Positions 63,720 to 64,000 of a stretch of DNA of 64,000 nt are shown piece after piece. The notes under the pieces are model-generated. The model did not search any database and was not told where the DNA came from. It was given only the letters and a program-made list of their open reading frames with translations. Positions within the stretch are counted from its first letter, which is position 1; every line of letters begins with the position of its first letter. The stretch lies in the NCBI RefSeq assembly GCF_020595125.1, contig NZ_JACNMS010000004.1:124001-188000 (forward strand). The letters run 5' to 3'. Made by a program: the position numbers and the translations under genes. The stretch comes from Jeotgalibacillus aurantiacus. Lineage in GTDB: Bacteria; Bacillota; Bacilli; Bacillales; Jeotgalibacillaceae.

Positions 63720-63735
63720 AATAAGTACTCTTGAT

Positions 63736-63771
63736 GCAGCCGGTTTCCTTTTGGGAGCCGGCTGTTCTTTG
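63736..63771 (+). terminator. Terminator after sdhCAB
   Basis: GCAGCCGG (63736-63743) / CCGGCTG (63758-63764) with inner TTTCC / GGGA pairing, followed by TTCTTT. Confidence 0.8.
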
Positions 63772-63773
63772 AG

Positions 63774-63886
63774 TTTGTGAGGTGCCGAGTGGAATTTATG
63801 AGGTTAGAGGAAAAGCTCGTGAGGTTAGCCGCTGAGTTCGTGAGTTCCGGCTGCAGATTCGTCAGCTTGTATGAGAATTTGTGAGT
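63774..63886. repeat. 21-bp phased array of TTYGTGAGK 9-mers (array 3)
   Basis: Related 9-mers begin at 63774 (TTTGTGAGG), 63795 (TTTATGAGG), 63816 (CTCGTGAGG), 63837 (TTCGTGAGT) and 63858 (TTCGTCAGC), steps of exactly 21; a sixth (TTTGTGAGT) begins at 63878, 20 bases on. The motif differs from arrays 1 and 2 but the phase is the same. It starts four bases after the sdhB terminator. The rest to 64000 (63887-64000) shows only loose relatives (63906, 63922, 63941) and no gene. Confidence 0.75.
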
Positions 63887-64000
63887 TCAGTGACTTATGG
63901 ACCAGGTTATGACAGTCTTGATTTGTCATTCTGCTCGAGGTTCGTAAAATTTTTTCAGTGTTTCAAAGAATTTGCTGTGTGTTTCAAAAGATTTGGCTTT

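Overview
The window is a stretch of low-to-mid GC Gram-positive chromosome. It is most likely from a spore-forming member of the Bacillales, close to Bacillaceae/Planococcaceae (a Jeotgalibacillus-like organism would fit; that is inference). Evidence: gene order dnaE - malic enzyme - accDA - pfkA-pyk - fxsA - ytvI - citZ-icd-mdh - phoPR - polA-mutM-coaE-gapB-speD - nrdR-dnaB-dnaI - thrS - infC-rpmI-rplT - ysdA/ysdB - ysdC - sspI - ysgA - pheST - rnhC - zapA-cvpA-polX-mutSB - lcfA-fadR-fadB-etfBA - trxA - uvrC - lysC - yslB - sdhCAB follows the Bacillus subtilis backbone almost gene for gene. The minor spore protein gene sspI, two T-box leaders, a lysine riboswitch, strong purine-rich ribosome binding sites and frequent TTG/GTG starts agree. 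No phage, transposase, tRNA, rRNA or CRISPR array is visible. Gene functions are core housekeeping; the unusual content is in the spaces between genes.

Layout. 1-8.2 kb: replication (dnaE, 3' part only) and lipid/glycolysis genes (malic enzyme, a GntR-type FadR-like regulator, acetyl-CoA carboxylase accDA, pfkA, pyk). 8.5-15.2 kb: membrane proteins (fxsA, ytvI, a DUF441 protein), the TCA genes citZ-icd-mdh and a MaoC-like protein with an altered active site. 15.4-20.1 kb: phosphate two-component system phoPR, then hflKC, absent at this place in B. subtilis and preceded by a sigma-W-type promoter. 20.2-26.5 kb: DNA repair (polA, mutM), coaE, gluconeogenic gapB with paired CcpN-type operators, and speD. 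27-34.8 kb: nrdR, dnaB-dnaI, T-box thrS, a YusW-like lipoprotein, and infC-rpmI-rplT with an ATT start on infC. 34.9-45.2 kb: ysdA, ysdB (second sigma-W-type promoter), dUTPase, aminopeptidase, sspI, ysgA, T-box pheST, rnhC, zapA, cvpA. 45.3-55.7 kb: polX, mutSB, a DUF350 protein with an unlisted 26-codon membrane ORF behind it, fatty-acid degradation lcfA-fadR-fadB-etfBA, and trxA. 56.3-63.7 kb: uvrC, riboswitch-controlled lysC with an internal start for the beta subunit, yslB and sdhCAB.

Regulation readable from sequence: CcpN and cre-type sites put gapB and lcfA under carbon control. A FadR (TetR) palindrome sits on the fadR promoter, and a TGGTCNGACCA palindrome lies ahead of the malic enzyme-FadR-accDA cluster. 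T-boxes, a lysine riboswitch and an L20-type leader control thrS, pheST, lysC and infC.

Most interesting: (1) two intergenic arrays, at 25653-25838 and 35347-35511, of a degenerate 9-mer CTATC(A/G)ACA spaced at exactly 21 bp. Both have the same single 30-bp step between the fifth and sixth unit. A third array at 63774 has the same 21-bp phase but a different 9-mer (TTYGTGAGK). (2) A dispersed hairpin repeat family (five copies) whose cores are alike but whose 11-16 bp arms differ from copy to copy while staying perfectly self-complementary within each copy. I know of no named function for either; whether they are already described needs a database search.
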